Positions 19,137 to 28,061 of a DNA stretch of 64,000 bases are shown here, piece by piece (positions within the stretch are counted from its first letter, which is position 1; every line of letters begins with the position of its first letter). Location of the stretch: contig NZ_CANLOZ010000001.1 of assembly GCF_947492965.1 (NCBI RefSeq), forward strand, positions 806,001-870,000, given 5' to 3'. The notes beneath the pieces are model-generated. The model did not search any database. It was not told the DNA's origin and worked only from the letters and a program-made list of their open reading frames with translations. The translations under genes and the position numbers were made by a program. Source of the stretch: an uncultured Aquimarina sp. GTDB taxonomy: Bacteria > Bacteroidota > Bacteroidia > Flavobacteriales > Flavobacteriaceae.

Positions 19137-20233
19137 TAAAGCAACCTAAGATTATATTATCAGGTGGAGGTACAGGAGGACATATTTATCCTGCGATCTC
19201 CATAGCTAATGAATTGAAACGTAGGTATCCAGAAGCTTCTATTTTATTTGTTGGGGCTAAAGATCGTATGGAGATGCAAAAAGTTCCAGAAGCAGGGTAT
19301 CCTATAGAAGGTTTATGGATTAGTGGTATTCAGAGAAAACTATCATTGAGCAATTTGATGTTTCCCTTAAAGTTGATTAGTAGTCTTTGGAAATCAAAAA
19401 AGATTATAAAAAAATTTCAGCCAGATGTGGTAATTGGTACGGGAGGTTTTGCGAGTGGGCCTTTATTAAAAATGGCAAATTCTGCAAATATTCCAACGGT
19501 ACTTCAGGAACAAAATTCCTTTCCAGGAATTACCAATAAGTGGTTGGCTAAAGGAGCAGATAAAATTTGTGTCGCTTACGATGATATGGATCGGTTTTTT
19601 CCGGAAGATAAGATCATCAAAACTGGAAATCCTGTTCGTCAGGATTTGTTGGAAATTGATAGTAAAAGAAATGAAGGACTCAATAAATACAATCTTGATC
19701 CAGAAAAGAAAACGATTTTGGTTATTGGAGGAAGTTTAGGAGCCAGAAGAATCAATCAGCTTATAGAAAAAGAGTTGACTTTTTTTGATGAAAATGATAT
19801 TCAGGTATTATGGCAATGTGGTAAGTTGTATTATGAGGAGTATAAAAAATATGATAGTAGTAAAGGGATTCAGGTTCATCAGTTTTTGAATACTATGGAT
19901 TTGGCTTATGCTGCAGCTGATGTAATTGTTTCTAGAGCTGGAGCTAGTTCAGTGTCTGAATTGTGTATCGTAGCAAAACCTACATTGTTTATACCATCTC
20001 CGAATGTAGCTGAGGATCATCAAACAAAAAATGCCAATGCAATTGTAAGTCAGAATGGTGCTAAAATGCTCCAAGAGAGCGAGCTTGATGAGAAATTTGA
20101 GAAAACGATTACGCAGTTATTGTCGTCAGAAGCTATGCAGATAAAGTTGACACATGCGATAAAAAAGCTTGCATTACCAGATGCTACAAAAGATATTGTA
20201 AACGAGATTGAATTATTGATAAGAAGGAATTGA
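19133..20233 (+). CDS. murG: Lipid II synthase MurG
   Basis: This 366-residue peripheral membrane glycosyltransferase adds GlcNAc to lipid I to make lipid II. The N-terminal [11 protein letters not shown] lies at 11-21, and [25 protein letters not shown] and [11 protein letters not shown] follow in the normal order. The ATG overlaps the ftsW stop by four bases, so translation is coupled. Confidence 0.96.
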   Translation: MIKQPKIILSGGGTGGHIYPAISIANELKRRYPEASILFVGAKDRMEMQKVPEAGYPIEGLWISGIQRKLSLSNLMFPLKLISSLWKSKKIIKKFQPDVVIGTGGFASGPLLKMANSANIPTVLQEQNSFPGITNKWLAKGADKICVAYDDMDRFFPEDKIIKTGNPVRQDLLEIDSKRNEGLNKYNLDPEKKTILVIGGSLGARRINQLIEKELTFFDENDIQVLWQCGKLYYEEYKKYDSSKGIQVHQFLNTMDLAYAAADVIVSRAGASSVSELCIVAKPTLFIPSPNVAEDHQTKNANAIVSQNGAKMLQESELDEKFEKTITQLLSSEAMQIKLTHAIKKLALPDATKDIVNEIELLIRRN

Positions 20234-20243
20234 GATTAAAGGG

Positions 20244-21593
20244 ATGAATAGAGATTTAAATAGTATACATAACATCTATTTTATTGGTATCGGAGGTATC
20301 GGTATGAGTGCCCTTGCAAGATATTTTAAGTTTTTGGGTAAAAATGTAGCTGGGTATGATAAAACACCAACTCAGATAACTAAAGATCTGGAAGCATTAG
20401 GAATTCAAATTCACTTTACGGATGATGTAAGTGTGATTCCGAAACAGTATTTAGAAAAAGAAGAAACACTGGTGGTATATACGCCTGCGATACCAAATAC
20501 ACATATAGAATTAAATTTCTTTAAGAGTCAAAGTTTTTCTATTAAGAAGAGAGCTGAGATTTTGGGATTCATCACCAAGGATCGATATACATTAGCAGTT
20601 GCAGGAACACATGGCAAAACAACCACTACTGCAATTTTAGCACATTTATTAAAAGAAAGTGGAGCAAAAGTGACAGCTTTTTTAGGAGGAATTAGTGAAA
20701 ACTATAATTCTAATCTAGTGTTAGAAGGAGATGAAGTGATTGTTGTAGAAGCTGATGAATTTGATAGGTCATTTTTGCAATTGTATCCTGATATCGCATC
20801 AGTAACATCTATGGATGCAGATCATCTAGATATTTATAAAAAAGCAGACGCTTTAGAAGATTCTTTTAATGAATTTGCTTCAAAAGTGAAAGATCATCTT
20901 TTGGTTCGTAATGGATTACCACTTTCAGGAAATACTTTTGGAATCGATGATGACTCTGATTACTGTGCTCAAAATATTAGAATAGAAAATGGCACATATA
21001 TTTTTGATTTAAAAACACCTTCTCAACTAATTAAGGATTTGCATTTAAACCTGCCAGGTAAACATAACTTGTTAAATGCTATCACAGCCTTTGCTATGGC
21101 ATTGCTTTATGGCTCCCCAACCACTGCCTTAGCAAAGGCTTTATATAGTTTTAAGGGTGTTCAAAGAAGATTTAGCTATCAGATCAAATCAGATTCGTTA
21201 GTGTATGTGGATGACTATGCACACCACCCAACAGAAATAGATGCACTACATCAGGCAATTAGAGAAATGCATCCGGGAAAAGAGGTGTTAGCAATTTTTC
21301 AGCCTCACTTATATAGTAGAACACAGGATTTTGGAGTAGACTTCGCAAGGAGTTTAAGCCAGTTTGATCAGTTGTTATTATTGGATATTTATCCGGCTAG
21401 AGAGCTCCCGATAGAAGGAGTAACATCTAAGTGGTTGCTGGAGATGGTTGATTTGGAAGATAAAAAAATAGTATCAAAAGAAAGTTTAATTGAAGAAGTT
21501 TTAAAAAGCAAAGCTGAAGTTATCACAACAATTGGAGCTGGAGATATTGGAGAAGAAGTTACAAGTATAAAAGAAGCATTGTTAAAGGTATGA
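20244..21593 (+). CDS. murC: UDP-MurNAc:L-alanine ligase
   Basis: The 449-residue ligase adds the first amino acid of the stem peptide. It opens with the dinucleotide-like loop GIGGIGMSALA (about 16-26), has the ATP loop GTHGKTTTT at 121-129, VEADEFDRSF, DDYAHHPTEI and FQPHLYSRT. All typical MurC motifs are present. The 3' end overlaps ftsQ (ATGA). Confidence 0.96.
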   Translation: MNRDLNSIHNIYFIGIGGIGMSALARYFKFLGKNVAGYDKTPTQITKDLEALGIQIHFTDDVSVIPKQYLEKEETLVVYTPAIPNTHIELNFFKSQSFSIKKRAEILGFITKDRYTLAVAGTHGKTTTTAILAHLLKESGAKVTAFLGGISENYNSNLVLEGDEVIVVEADEFDRSFLQLYPDIASVTSMDADHLDIYKKADALEDSFNEFASKVKDHLLVRNGLPLSGNTFGIDDDSDYCAQNIRIENGTYIFDLKTPSQLIKDLHLNLPGKHNLLNAITAFAMALLYGSPTTALAKALYSFKGVQRRFSYQIKSDSLVYVDDYAHHPTEIDALHQAIREMHPGKEVLAIFQPHLYSRTQDFGVDFARSLSQFDQLLLLDIYPARELPIEGVTSKWLLEMVDLEDKKIVSKESLIEEVLKSKAEVITTIGAGDIGEEVTSIKEALLKV

Positions 21594-22306
21594 AGCGGAT
21601 ATTGACATATGTAAAATATATTGGACTCATTGGATTGATAGCCTTTCTTTTTGCGTTTACAAGTACCAGAAACGAAAAAAGAAAAATTGAAGGAGTGGAG
21701 ATAGAATTCATTGAAGAACAGAATCCTTACATAAATGAATTAACGGTTAATAAATTGTTAATACAAAATCAAGTTGGAGTGACGAATGTAGGTAAAGAAA
21801 TTTTAGTTTTGAATAATGTAGAGAAGGGGCTGGATGCACACAAAATGATTGAAGATTCAGATGTGTATCTCACTGTTAGCGGACAACTTAAGGCACGAAT
21901 CAAGCAGCGTACACCTATCGCTAGGGTTAACGCGGTCGTTCCTTTTTATGTCGATGTTACAGGTAATACGATGCCATTATCGGATAATTATTCGGCTCAC
22001 GTTCCTCTTGTAAGCAATGTTTCAGAACGAGAAGTTTCAGAAGTTTTTCCATTATTAAGAAAAATTCAGGAAGATGAGTTTTTAAAAAAACATGTAGTAA
22101 GTGTTTATCAAAACAATATTGGTAATTATCAATTGGGATTACGAGTATATGATTTTGAAGTTGTTTTTGGAAAAATAGAAAGTTTAAATAGTAAGGTTAA
22201 AAATTTTAAGGCATTTTATCAAAAGGCATTAAAAGATAAAAGCCTAGGAAAATATAAGAAAGTTAGTTTGCAGTTTAGGAATCAAGTTGTGTGTACAATA
22301 AAATAA
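21590..22306 (+). CDS. ftsQ: FtsQ-like cell division protein
   Basis: A 238-residue bitopic protein with a short basic cytoplasmic tail, a membrane segment at about 11-26 (GLIGLIAFLFAFT) and a periplasmic body that opens with a POTRA-like stretch (about 33-100). Identity to characterised FtsQ is weak, as usual in Bacteroidota. Position between murC and ftsA, size and topology support the call. It would link FtsL and the outer division complex. Confidence 0.85.
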   Translation: MKRILTYVKYIGLIGLIAFLFAFTSTRNEKRKIEGVEIEFIEEQNPYINELTVNKLLIQNQVGVTNVGKEILVLNNVEKGLDAHKMIEDSDVYLTVSGQLKARIKQRTPIARVNAVVPFYVDVTGNTMPLSDNYSAHVPLVSNVSEREVSEVFPLLRKIQEDEFLKKHVVSVYQNNIGNYQLGLRVYDFEVVFGKIESLNSKVKNFKAFYQKALKDKSLGKYKKVSLQFRNQVVCTIK

Positions 22307-22313
22307 TGCCAAT

Positions 22314-23675
22314 ATGGAAAGAGCAGAAAGTGAAATAGCGGTAGGATTAGATATAGGAACAACAAAGATTGTTGCTATGGTCGGTAGGTATAATGAGTAC
22401 GGGAAGATGGAAGTATTGGGTGTAGGTAAATCCAAAAGCTTGGGTGTACATCGTGGTGTAGTAAATAATATAACGCAAACAATACAATCTATACAACAAG
22501 CTGTACAAGAAGCGGAAAGTGTTTCTGGTGTAAAAATAAATGATGTAACTGTAGGAATAGCGGGGCAGCATATTAGAAGCTTGCAGCACAGTGATTATAT
22601 CACAAGACCTAATGCAGATGCGGTAATTGATGAAGGTGATATAGACACATTATGTAATCAAGTGCACAAATTAGTGATGTTACCTGGTGAGGAAATATTA
22701 CATGTACTACCACAAGAATATAAAGTGGATGGTCAGGCTGAAATTAAAGAGCCTGTAGGGATGTATGGAGGACGTTTAGAAGCAAACTTTCATGTAGTAG
22801 TCGGTCAGGTTACTTCGATCCGAAATATCGGTAGATGTGTAAAAAGTTCTGGATTAGAACTTTCTGAAGTTACTCTAGAGCCTTTGGCTTCAGCAAATGC
22901 AGTATTAAGTCAGGAAGAAAAGGAAGCTGGTGTAGCGTTGATCGATATCGGTGGTGGAACTACAGATCTTGCCATTTTTAAAGATGGTATCATTCGTCAT
23001 ACCGCAGTGATTCCTTTTGGTGGAAATGTGATTACTGAAGATATTAAAGAAGGTTGTTCTATTATAGAAAAACAAGCAGAATTACTTAAAATTAAATTTG
23101 GGTCTGCTTGGCCTGGAGAAAATAAGGATAACGAGATTGTTTCTATACCTGGATTAAGAGGAAGAGAGCCTAAAGAGATTACGTTAAAGAATTTATCAAA
23201 GATTATTCACGCACGCGTGGTAGAAATCATAGAACAAGTTTTTTTAGAGATCAAGAATTATGGTCATGAATCTCCAAAGAAGAAGTTAATTGCAGGGATT
23301 GTATTAACAGGTGGAGGATCACAGTTAAAACACCTAAAGCAACTTGTAGAATATATCACAGGAATGGATACCAGAATAGGATATCCAAACGAACATTTGG
23401 CAGGAAATAGTGATCCAGAAACTACAAGTCCTATGTATGCAACAGCAGTAGGATTGGTAATGGATAGCCTTGTTCATATTAAAAAACAGAAAAAAGCAGC
23501 GATTAGAGAAGCTGTTGTTGAAGATACGTTGAATACCGAACAAGAAACTACTACCACTACTATTGAAGGAGAAGGTATAGAAGAGGAAAAACCAATAGTA
23601 GATTCGAGGCCAAGAAAAAATATTCTTGAAAAGTGGACGGAGAAATTCAAGGAGTTTCTAGACAATGCAGAGTAG
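22314..23675 (+). CDS. ftsA: Cell division protein FtsA
   Basis: A 453-residue actin-like ATPase that ties FtsZ filaments to the membrane. The phosphate loop is VGLDIGTTKIVAMVG (about 10-24), with VALIDIGGGTTDLAIF near 205 and a second phosphate motif GIVLTGGGSQLKHL near 330. The tail from about 400 is acidic and low in complexity (many Glu and Thr) and ends in a helix KWTEKFKEFLDNAE that should be the membrane-targeting amphipathic helix. Confidence 0.96.
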   Translation: MERAESEIAVGLDIGTTKIVAMVGRYNEYGKMEVLGVGKSKSLGVHRGVVNNITQTIQSIQQAVQEAESVSGVKINDVTVGIAGQHIRSLQHSDYITRPNADAVIDEGDIDTLCNQVHKLVMLPGEEILHVLPQEYKVDGQAEIKEPVGMYGGRLEANFHVVVGQVTSIRNIGRCVKSSGLELSEVTLEPLASANAVLSQEEKEAGVALIDIGGGTTDLAIFKDGIIRHTAVIPFGGNVITEDIKEGCSIIEKQAELLKIKFGSAWPGENKDNEIVSIPGLRGREPKEITLKNLSKIIHARVVEIIEQVFLEIKNYGHESPKKKLIAGIVLTGGGSQLKHLKQLVEYITGMDTRIGYPNEHLAGNSDPETTSPMYATAVGLVMDSLVHIKKQKKAAIREAVVEDTLNTEQETTTTTIEGEGIEEEKPIVDSRPRKNILEKWTEKFKEFLDNAE

Positions 23676-23824
23676 GGTCGATCGAACGTAAAGAAAATGT
23701 CTATTGGATGTTTTATTGAATTGCCAGCGTTTAGGGGGCGTAGAAAGTAAAGAAAAGTAAAGCTCGGTTTTGAGCTTAGAAAATATTAAAAATAAAAAGT
23801 AAGAGAACAAGAAAATTAGCAGTT
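23676..23824 (+). promoter_or_regulatory. Leader region upstream of ftsZ
   Basis: This 149-base gap is the longest inside the dcw cluster. It contains a small hairpin (arms AAGCTC 23760-23765 and GAGCTT 23772-23777, loop GGTTTT) and a purine-rich stretch before the ATG. I find no clean TAnnTTTG box, so a separate ftsZ promoter is possible but not shown. Confidence 0.3.
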
Positions 23825-25813
23825 ATGAGTAACAACGAGGAGTTTGAAAACATTTCTTTTGATTTACCCAAGAATCAATCAAATGTAATAAAAGTTATTG
23901 GAGTTGGTGGAGGTGGTAGTAATGCCATTAATCATATGTTCCAACAAGGAATCAAGGGAGTTGATTTCGTTATTTGTAATACGGATGCACAAGCATTGGA
24001 AAATAGCCCTATACCAAATAAGATACAATTGGGAGTATCTCTTACTGAAGGATTAGGAGCTGGTGCAAATCCAGAAATTGGAGAGCAATCAGCAGTAGAA
24101 AGCTATGAAGAGATTAAGTTAATGTTGGATACGAATACCAAAATGGTATTCATTACTGCTGGAATGGGTGGAGGTACCGGAACAGGAGCAGCTCCTATCA
24201 TTGCTAAAATGGCAAAAGAATTGGATATTCTTACTGTAGGAATTGTAACAATTCCATTTCAGTTCGAAGGTAAAATGAGAAATGAGCAAGCGCAGTTAGG
24301 TGTTGAAAAATTACGTTCTCATGTAGATTCTTTAGTGGTAATTAATAATAATAAACTTCGTGAAGTATATGGTAATTTAGGTTTCAAAGCTGGTTTTTCC
24401 AAAGCTGATGAAGTATTAGCAACTGCATCTCGAGGAATTGCAGAAGTAATTACGCATCACTATACTCAAAATATCGATTTACGAGATGCTAAAACGGTAT
24501 TAAGTAATAGTGGAACTGCAATCATGGGGTCTGCGCATGCATCTGGTGCAAAAAGAGCTCATGATGCGATTGTAAAAGCATTAGATTCACCATTATTAAA
24601 CGATAATAAAATTACTGGTGCTAAGAATGTACTATTGTTAATTGTTTCTGGTAAAGAAGAAATTACAATCGATGAAATTGGAGAAATTAATGACCATATT
24701 CAGCAAGAAGCTGGTCATGGTGCCAATATTATCATGGGAGTTGGTGAAGATGAATCTTTAGAAGATGCCATATCAGTTACTGTAATTGCTACTGGATTTG
24801 ACGTAGAACAGCAAGATGAAATCGTAAATACAGAAACGAAAAAGATCATCCATACTTTGGAAGAGGAACAGCGTACGACTACTCAGGATTTAACACCTAA
24901 GTCTACATCACGTTCGACTGCGGTTATAAATTCGATACCTCCAAAAGAGGAAGTAAAAGAAGAACCAGCTATTATTAAGCATGAGTTGATCGAGGAGGAA
25001 GAGGAAGAAAATATAAGTGAGTCTTTGTTGCTTCCTACAACAGAATTTTTAAAGAACATAGAGGTTGTAGAACCAGAAGAGGTAAATCCTTTTTCTGTAG
25101 ATAATGATTTTGTTATTATCAATGCTCAGGAAATCATTAACCAAATCGAGGTAAATGATGCGAATGAGATTGCTGCTGCTGAATCTGAAAAGGAAGATCA
25201 ATTTACCTTAGCATTTGATATGCCAGTAGGCGGAAACGAAGAACCAAAAGTACAGCAGGAGAGTACGATTTTTGATACTCCAAAGCAAGAGGAAGAAAAA
25301 CCGATAGTTTTTGATCTTACTGATGATATTTTAGAAGTAGAGGTAAATGAACCAATAGAGGTGGTGCCTACCAGTGAAACTACGGCGGGTGATGTTCGCA
25401 GATATAGCCTAGAAGAATATATGGAAGAGGAGAAGAGATTAACTGAAGCTAAACCATCAGCAGAAGTAATTGAAGAAGATCAGGAAGTTATTTTTGAGAA
25501 AAAAACTGTAGAGCCTACTCCAGCAGCAGAGCCTGAGGAAAATGTAGATCCTATAGATCAGCCAATTTCTGAAACTCTAAAAGCTAGAGCGGCAGAGCGT
25601 AGAGCGAAAATGAAAGAGTTTAATTATAAGTTTAGAAATAACGCTTCACATATAGATGACATCGAAAAAGAACCAGCATATAAGCGTGCAGGTTTAGATG
25701 TAGACTCTCGACCAGAATCTTCAGAATTGTCTAGAACTTCATTAGGAACGGATAGTAATGATGATATTCAATTGAGAAAAAACAATTCTTTTCTTCATGA
25801 TAATGTAGACTAA
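23825..25813 (+). CDS. ftsZ: Cell division protein FtsZ with a very long C-terminal linker
   Basis: The tubulin-like GTPase that forms the Z ring. The GTP loop GGGTGTG is at 115-121, and the GTPase domain ends near residue 330. From there to the end (about 330 residues) the chain is acidic and low in complexity, with runs of Glu, followed by a basic helix ([20 protein letters not shown]) and a conserved tip [13 protein letters not shown]. At 662 residues it is far longer than E. coli FtsZ (383) but in line with Flavobacteriia. The tip should bind FtsA. Confidence 0.97.
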   Translation: MSNNEEFENISFDLPKNQSNVIKVIGVGGGGSNAINHMFQQGIKGVDFVICNTDAQALENSPIPNKIQLGVSLTEGLGAGANPEIGEQSAVESYEEIKLMLDTNTKMVFITAGMGGGTGTGAAPIIAKMAKELDILTVGIVTIPFQFEGKMRNEQAQLGVEKLRSHVDSLVVINNNKLREVYGNLGFKAGFSKADEVLATASRGIAEVITHHYTQNIDLRDAKTVLSNSGTAIMGSAHASGAKRAHDAIVKALDSPLLNDNKITGAKNVLLLIVSGKEEITIDEIGEINDHIQQEAGHGANIIMGVGEDESLEDAISVTVIATGFDVEQQDEIVNTETKKIIHTLEEEQRTTTQDLTPKSTSRSTAVINSIPPKEEVKEEPAIIKHELIEEEEEENISESLLLPTTEFLKNIEVVEPEEVNPFSVDNDFVIINAQEIINQIEVNDANEIAAAESEKEDQFTLAFDMPVGGNEEPKVQQESTIFDTPKQEEEKPIVFDLTDDILEVEVNEPIEVVPTSETTAGDVRRYSLEEYMEEEKRLTEAKPSAEVIEEDQEVIFEKKTVEPTPAAEPEENVDPIDQPISETLKARAAERRAKMKEFNYKFRNNASHIDDIEKEPAYKRAGLDVDSRPESSELSRTSLGTDSNDDIQLRKNNSFLHDNVD

Positions 25814-25835
25814 GAAATAGAAAATGTTTTTCAGA

Positions 25836-25876
25836 TAAACCGATAATCTAAAATAGATTATCGGTTTATTTTTTAT
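25836..25876 (+). terminator. Terminator of the dcw operon
   Basis: Perfect 15-bp arms at 25836-25850 and 25854-25868 enclose an AAA loop and are followed by a T-rich tract. It closes the long dcw transcript after ftsZ. Confidence 0.85.
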
Positions 25877-25881
25877 CTTCG
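25874..25881 (+). promoter_or_regulatory. Candidate -7 box of the yqeY-like gene
   Basis: TATCTTCG followed by C is a near match to TAnnTTTG with one change, a variant frequent in Flavobacteriia. It directly follows the dcw terminator and lies 28 bases before the ATG. Confidence 0.4.
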
Positions 25882-25908
25882 CAATCCAAAAGATTAAAAC
25901 CAGTAATT

Positions 25909-26358
25909 ATGAGTTTACAGGCCAAGGTTATGACTGCCATGAAAGAAGCTATGAAAGCAAAAGATACTAATGCTTTAACTTCATTGCGAGCAATTAAATC
26001 TGCTATTTTGTTAGCACAAACAGAGAGTGGAGCAAAAGAAGATTTAAGCGAAGATCAGGAGTTAAAATTGCTTCAAAAACTTGTAAAACAAAGAAAAGAT
26101 AGTGCTGCAATTTTTACCGAACAAGGAAGAGAAGATTTAGCACAGCCCGAACTTGATCAAGCCAAGGTAATTGAACAATTTTTACCGGAGCAATTAAGTG
26201 AGGAAGAAATAGAAAAAGTAATAGTTGATATTATTGCTAAAACAGGTGCAGAAGGAATGAAAGATATGGGTAAAGTTATGGGAATGGCATCTGGACAGTT
26301 AACTGGTAAAGCAGACGGTAAAACAATTTCTACTATTGTAAAAGCTAAATTATCTTAA
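25909..26358 (+). CDS. GatB/YqeY domain protein
   Basis: A 149-residue helical cytoplasmic protein matching the YqeY family from end to end: MKEAMKAKDTNALTSLRAIK near the start, KQRKDSAAIFTEQGREDLA in the middle, GKVMGMASGQLTGKADGKT near the end. The fold equals the tail domain of GatB, which contacts tRNA, but the function of the free-standing protein is not known. It is followed by tRNA-Arg 13 bases later. Confidence 0.92.
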   Translation: MSLQAKVMTAMKEAMKAKDTNALTSLRAIKSAILLAQTESGAKEDLSEDQELKLLQKLVKQRKDSAAIFTEQGREDLAQPELDQAKVIEQFLPEQLSEEEIEKVIVDIIAKTGAEGMKDMGKVMGMASGQLTGKADGKTISTIVKAKLS

Positions 26359-26370
26359 GGATATTTAATA

Positions 26371-26444
26371 GGCCGTGTGGCGCAACTGAATAGCGCATCA
26401 GATTTCGGCTCTGAGGGTTGGGGGTTTGAATCCCTCCACGGTCA
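26371..26444 (+). tRNA. tRNA-Arg (anticodon TCG)
   Basis: A 74-base cloverleaf can be drawn: acceptor GGCCGTG with CACGGTC, D stem GCGC/GCGC, anticodon stem TCAGA/TCTGA with loop TTTCGGC (anticodon TCG, reads CGA), variable loop of five, T stem GGGGG/CCCTC with loop TTTGAAT, discriminator A. CCA is not encoded. Its 3' end is copied further downstream (26601-26617), as at tRNA attachment sites. Confidence 0.93.
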
Positions 26445-26617
26445 CATCAAGCACAAAACCTGCAATGAAATTGCAGGTTTTTGTTATTTGGAAAAAACCA
26501 AAACGCAAGTTTTGAGGTTTTGGAAAATAACAAAACTGTAAAGCGTTAGCTTTGCTAGTTTTGTATTTGCAGGAGTGAACTTCAAGGGATCAACGTAGTT
26601 AATCCCTCCACGGTCAC
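26440..26617 (+). repeat. Repeat module R1: tRNA-linked hairpins closed by a copy of the tRNA 3' end
   Basis: The 17 bases at 26429-26445 (end of tRNA-Arg) recur exactly at 26601-26617. Between them are three hairpins: 26455-26481, 26499-26514 (CAAAAC, loop GCAA, GTTTTG) and 26531-26563. A 19-base stretch from 26440 recurs at 35905, a 41-base stretch at 26532-26572 recurs exactly at 35921-35961, and an 18-base stretch at 26586-26603 recurs at 35975-35992. The module thus resembles a small mobile or att-derived unit. Confidence 0.7.
26455..26485 (+). terminator. Terminator-like hairpin after tRNA-Arg
   Basis: Arms AAAACCTGCAAT (26455-26466) and ATTGCAGGTTTT (26470-26481) with a GAA loop, followed by T and TGTT. 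It should end the yqeY/tRNA transcript. Confidence 0.7.
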
Positions 26618-26725
26618 TTAGAATAAGATTTGGATTGTTATGAATCAAAAATGAAACGAATTATACAGTATTTTTTAATCAGCAAAAGTATAGACCGAAT
26701 AGTCCTAAAAACACAGCCTATAGTG

Positions 26726-26759
26726 TTTAAATTTTGTTATATTTCCAGCAAAATTTAAA
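26726..26759 (+). promoter_or_regulatory. Inverted repeat around the candidate promoter of the Crp/Fnr regulator
   Basis: Perfect 11-bp arms TTTAAATTTTG (26726-26736) and CAAAATTTAAA (26749-26759) enclose TATATTTC (26739-26746), which is one base off TAnnTTTG. The arrangement suggests an operator laid over a promoter, ending 12 bases before the start codon at 26771. The binding protein is unknown; autoregulation by the downstream gene is possible. Confidence 0.45.
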
Positions 26760-26770
26760 ACAGAAAATTA

Positions 26771-27391
26771 TTGCCAAGTAATTCACATACCAAAGACCGA
26801 CAGTATTTTGAAAGTATTTTAGCGCATATTAAGCGTAAAATCTCTTTGACAGATTCTGAAGAAGAACTTTTTGTGTCAAAATTAAAGCGCCGACGTTATT
26901 TAAAAGGTCATTACATTGTGCAAGAGGGTGATATTTATAAGTATCAAACTTTCATCATTTCTGGTAAGGTCAAGACGTTTTATATGGGTGATGATGGCAA
27001 TGAGCATATTGCTATGTTTGGTATGGCTGATTGGTGGGTGGGAGATTTATGCAGTTTTAGCACTCGAACCCCTGCCATCTTCAATACCCAATGTTTAGAT
27101 GAAACTGTGGTGGTACAAATAAACTATGAGGATATGATGGAACTTTATAGAGAAATCCCTCAAATGGAACGCTATTTTCGTCTTATAGTTCAAGCAGCTT
27201 ATGGGAATACTACTAAACGAATAGTACAAAACCATTCAATGCCTGCAAAAGAACGATACCTACTATTCAGTGAGACCCATCCGGAAATAATACAGCAAAT
27301 ACCGCAATATATGATAGCATCTTATTTGGGTATCACTAAAGAATTCCTGAGCACCATAAAAAAACAATTGGCAGAGGAATTGAAAAGTTAA
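26771..27391 (+). CDS. Crp/Fnr-family transcriptional regulator
   Basis: The 206-residue protein has a cyclic-nucleotide-binding-like beta barrel (about 25-135: GHYIVQEGDIYKYQTFIISG, later MADWWVGDL) and a short C-terminal DNA-binding part (about 150-205: PAKERYLLFSETHPEIIQQI, IASYLGITKEFLSTIKKQL). The cAMP contact residues of Crp are not conserved and there are no clustered Cys for an iron-sulfur centre, so the ligand is unknown. The start is a TTG; an in-frame stop at 26756-26758 limits the frame and no ATG fits. It is the first gene of the block between the tRNA-linked repeats and probably controls the operon that follows. Confidence 0.88.
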   Translation: MPSNSHTKDRQYFESILAHIKRKISLTDSEEELFVSKLKRRRYLKGHYIVQEGDIYKYQTFIISGKVKTFYMGDDGNEHIAMFGMADWWVGDLCSFSTRTPAIFNTQCLDETVVVQINYEDMMELYREIPQMERYFRLIVQAAYGNTTKRIVQNHSMPAKERYLLFSETHPEIIQQIPQYMIASYLGITKEFLSTIKKQLAEELKS

Positions 27392-27440
27392 ACTATCTTA
27401 ATATTATTTTTTAAAATACCTTATTTTCTTCCTGTTAGAT

Positions 27441-27473
27441 ACTGCTGAACTTTACAAAAGTTAAACAAGCAGT
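27441..27473 (+). promoter_or_regulatory. Compound inverted repeat upstream of the TMEM175-like gene
   Basis: Outer arms ACTGCT (27441-27446) and AGCAGT (27468-27473) enclose an inner dyad AACTTT (27448-27453), ACA, AAAGTT (27457-27462). It ends one base before the ATG at 27475 and has no T-run, so it looks more like an operator or leader hairpin than a terminator. The inner dyad has the size of a Crp/Fnr-family site, and the regulator gene is next door. Confidence 0.4.
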
Positions 27474-27474
27474 A

Positions 27475-28050
27475 ATGAAAACTAACCGACTAGAAGCTTT
27501 TAGCGATGGTGTGTTAGCCATTATCATAACAATAATGGTACTAGAACTGGAAGCACCGAAAGACATCACACTAGATGCTATTATCTCTTTAATTCCTGTG
27601 CTTTCAAGTTACGTTATCAGTTTTCTCTATTTGGGAACTTACTGGAACAATCATCATCACTTATTCCACATTACAGATAAAGTAAGTGGAAAAATTCTTT
27701 GGGCAAATCTACATCTCTTATTCTGGCTTTCACTCATACCGTTTGCCACATCTTGGATTGGAGAACACCATAACGGCACTATTCCATCGGCTTTTTATGG
27801 CTTCATATTGTTGATGTGCGCTATTGCATATTTCATTCTGCAAAATACCATTGTAAAAATACATAGGCACGATTCCTCTATTCAAAGCATACTAGGCAAT
27901 ACAACAAAAAGAAAACTATCTCTTCTATTATACACCATTGGCATAGGACTGAGTTTCTTCAAGCCGTACTTTGGAATAGCTTGCTATTTAGCAGTATTGG
28001 TGCTATGGTTTATACCAGAAAAGAAAATTGAAAACACTATAAATAACTAA
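27475..28050 (+). CDS. TMEM175-family potassium channel-like membrane protein
   Basis: A 191-residue protein with about six hydrophobic segments, the size of one bacterial TMEM175 (DUF1211) subunit. The family signature RLEAFSDGVLAI is at residues 5-16. Bacterial members form potassium-permeable channels. Here the gene heads an eight-gene operon with 11-60 base gaps under a Crp/Fnr-like regulator. How potassium flux would relate to the redox-like genes downstream is not clear. Confidence 0.88.
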   Translation: MKTNRLEAFSDGVLAIIITIMVLELEAPKDITLDAIISLIPVLSSYVISFLYLGTYWNNHHHLFHITDKVSGKILWANLHLLFWLSLIPFATSWIGEHHNGTIPSAFYGFILLMCAIAYFILQNTIVKIHRHDSSIQSILGNTTKRKLSLLLYTIGIGLSFFKPYFGIACYLAVLVLWFIPEKKIENTINN

Positions 28051-28061
28051 CCACCTTACTA

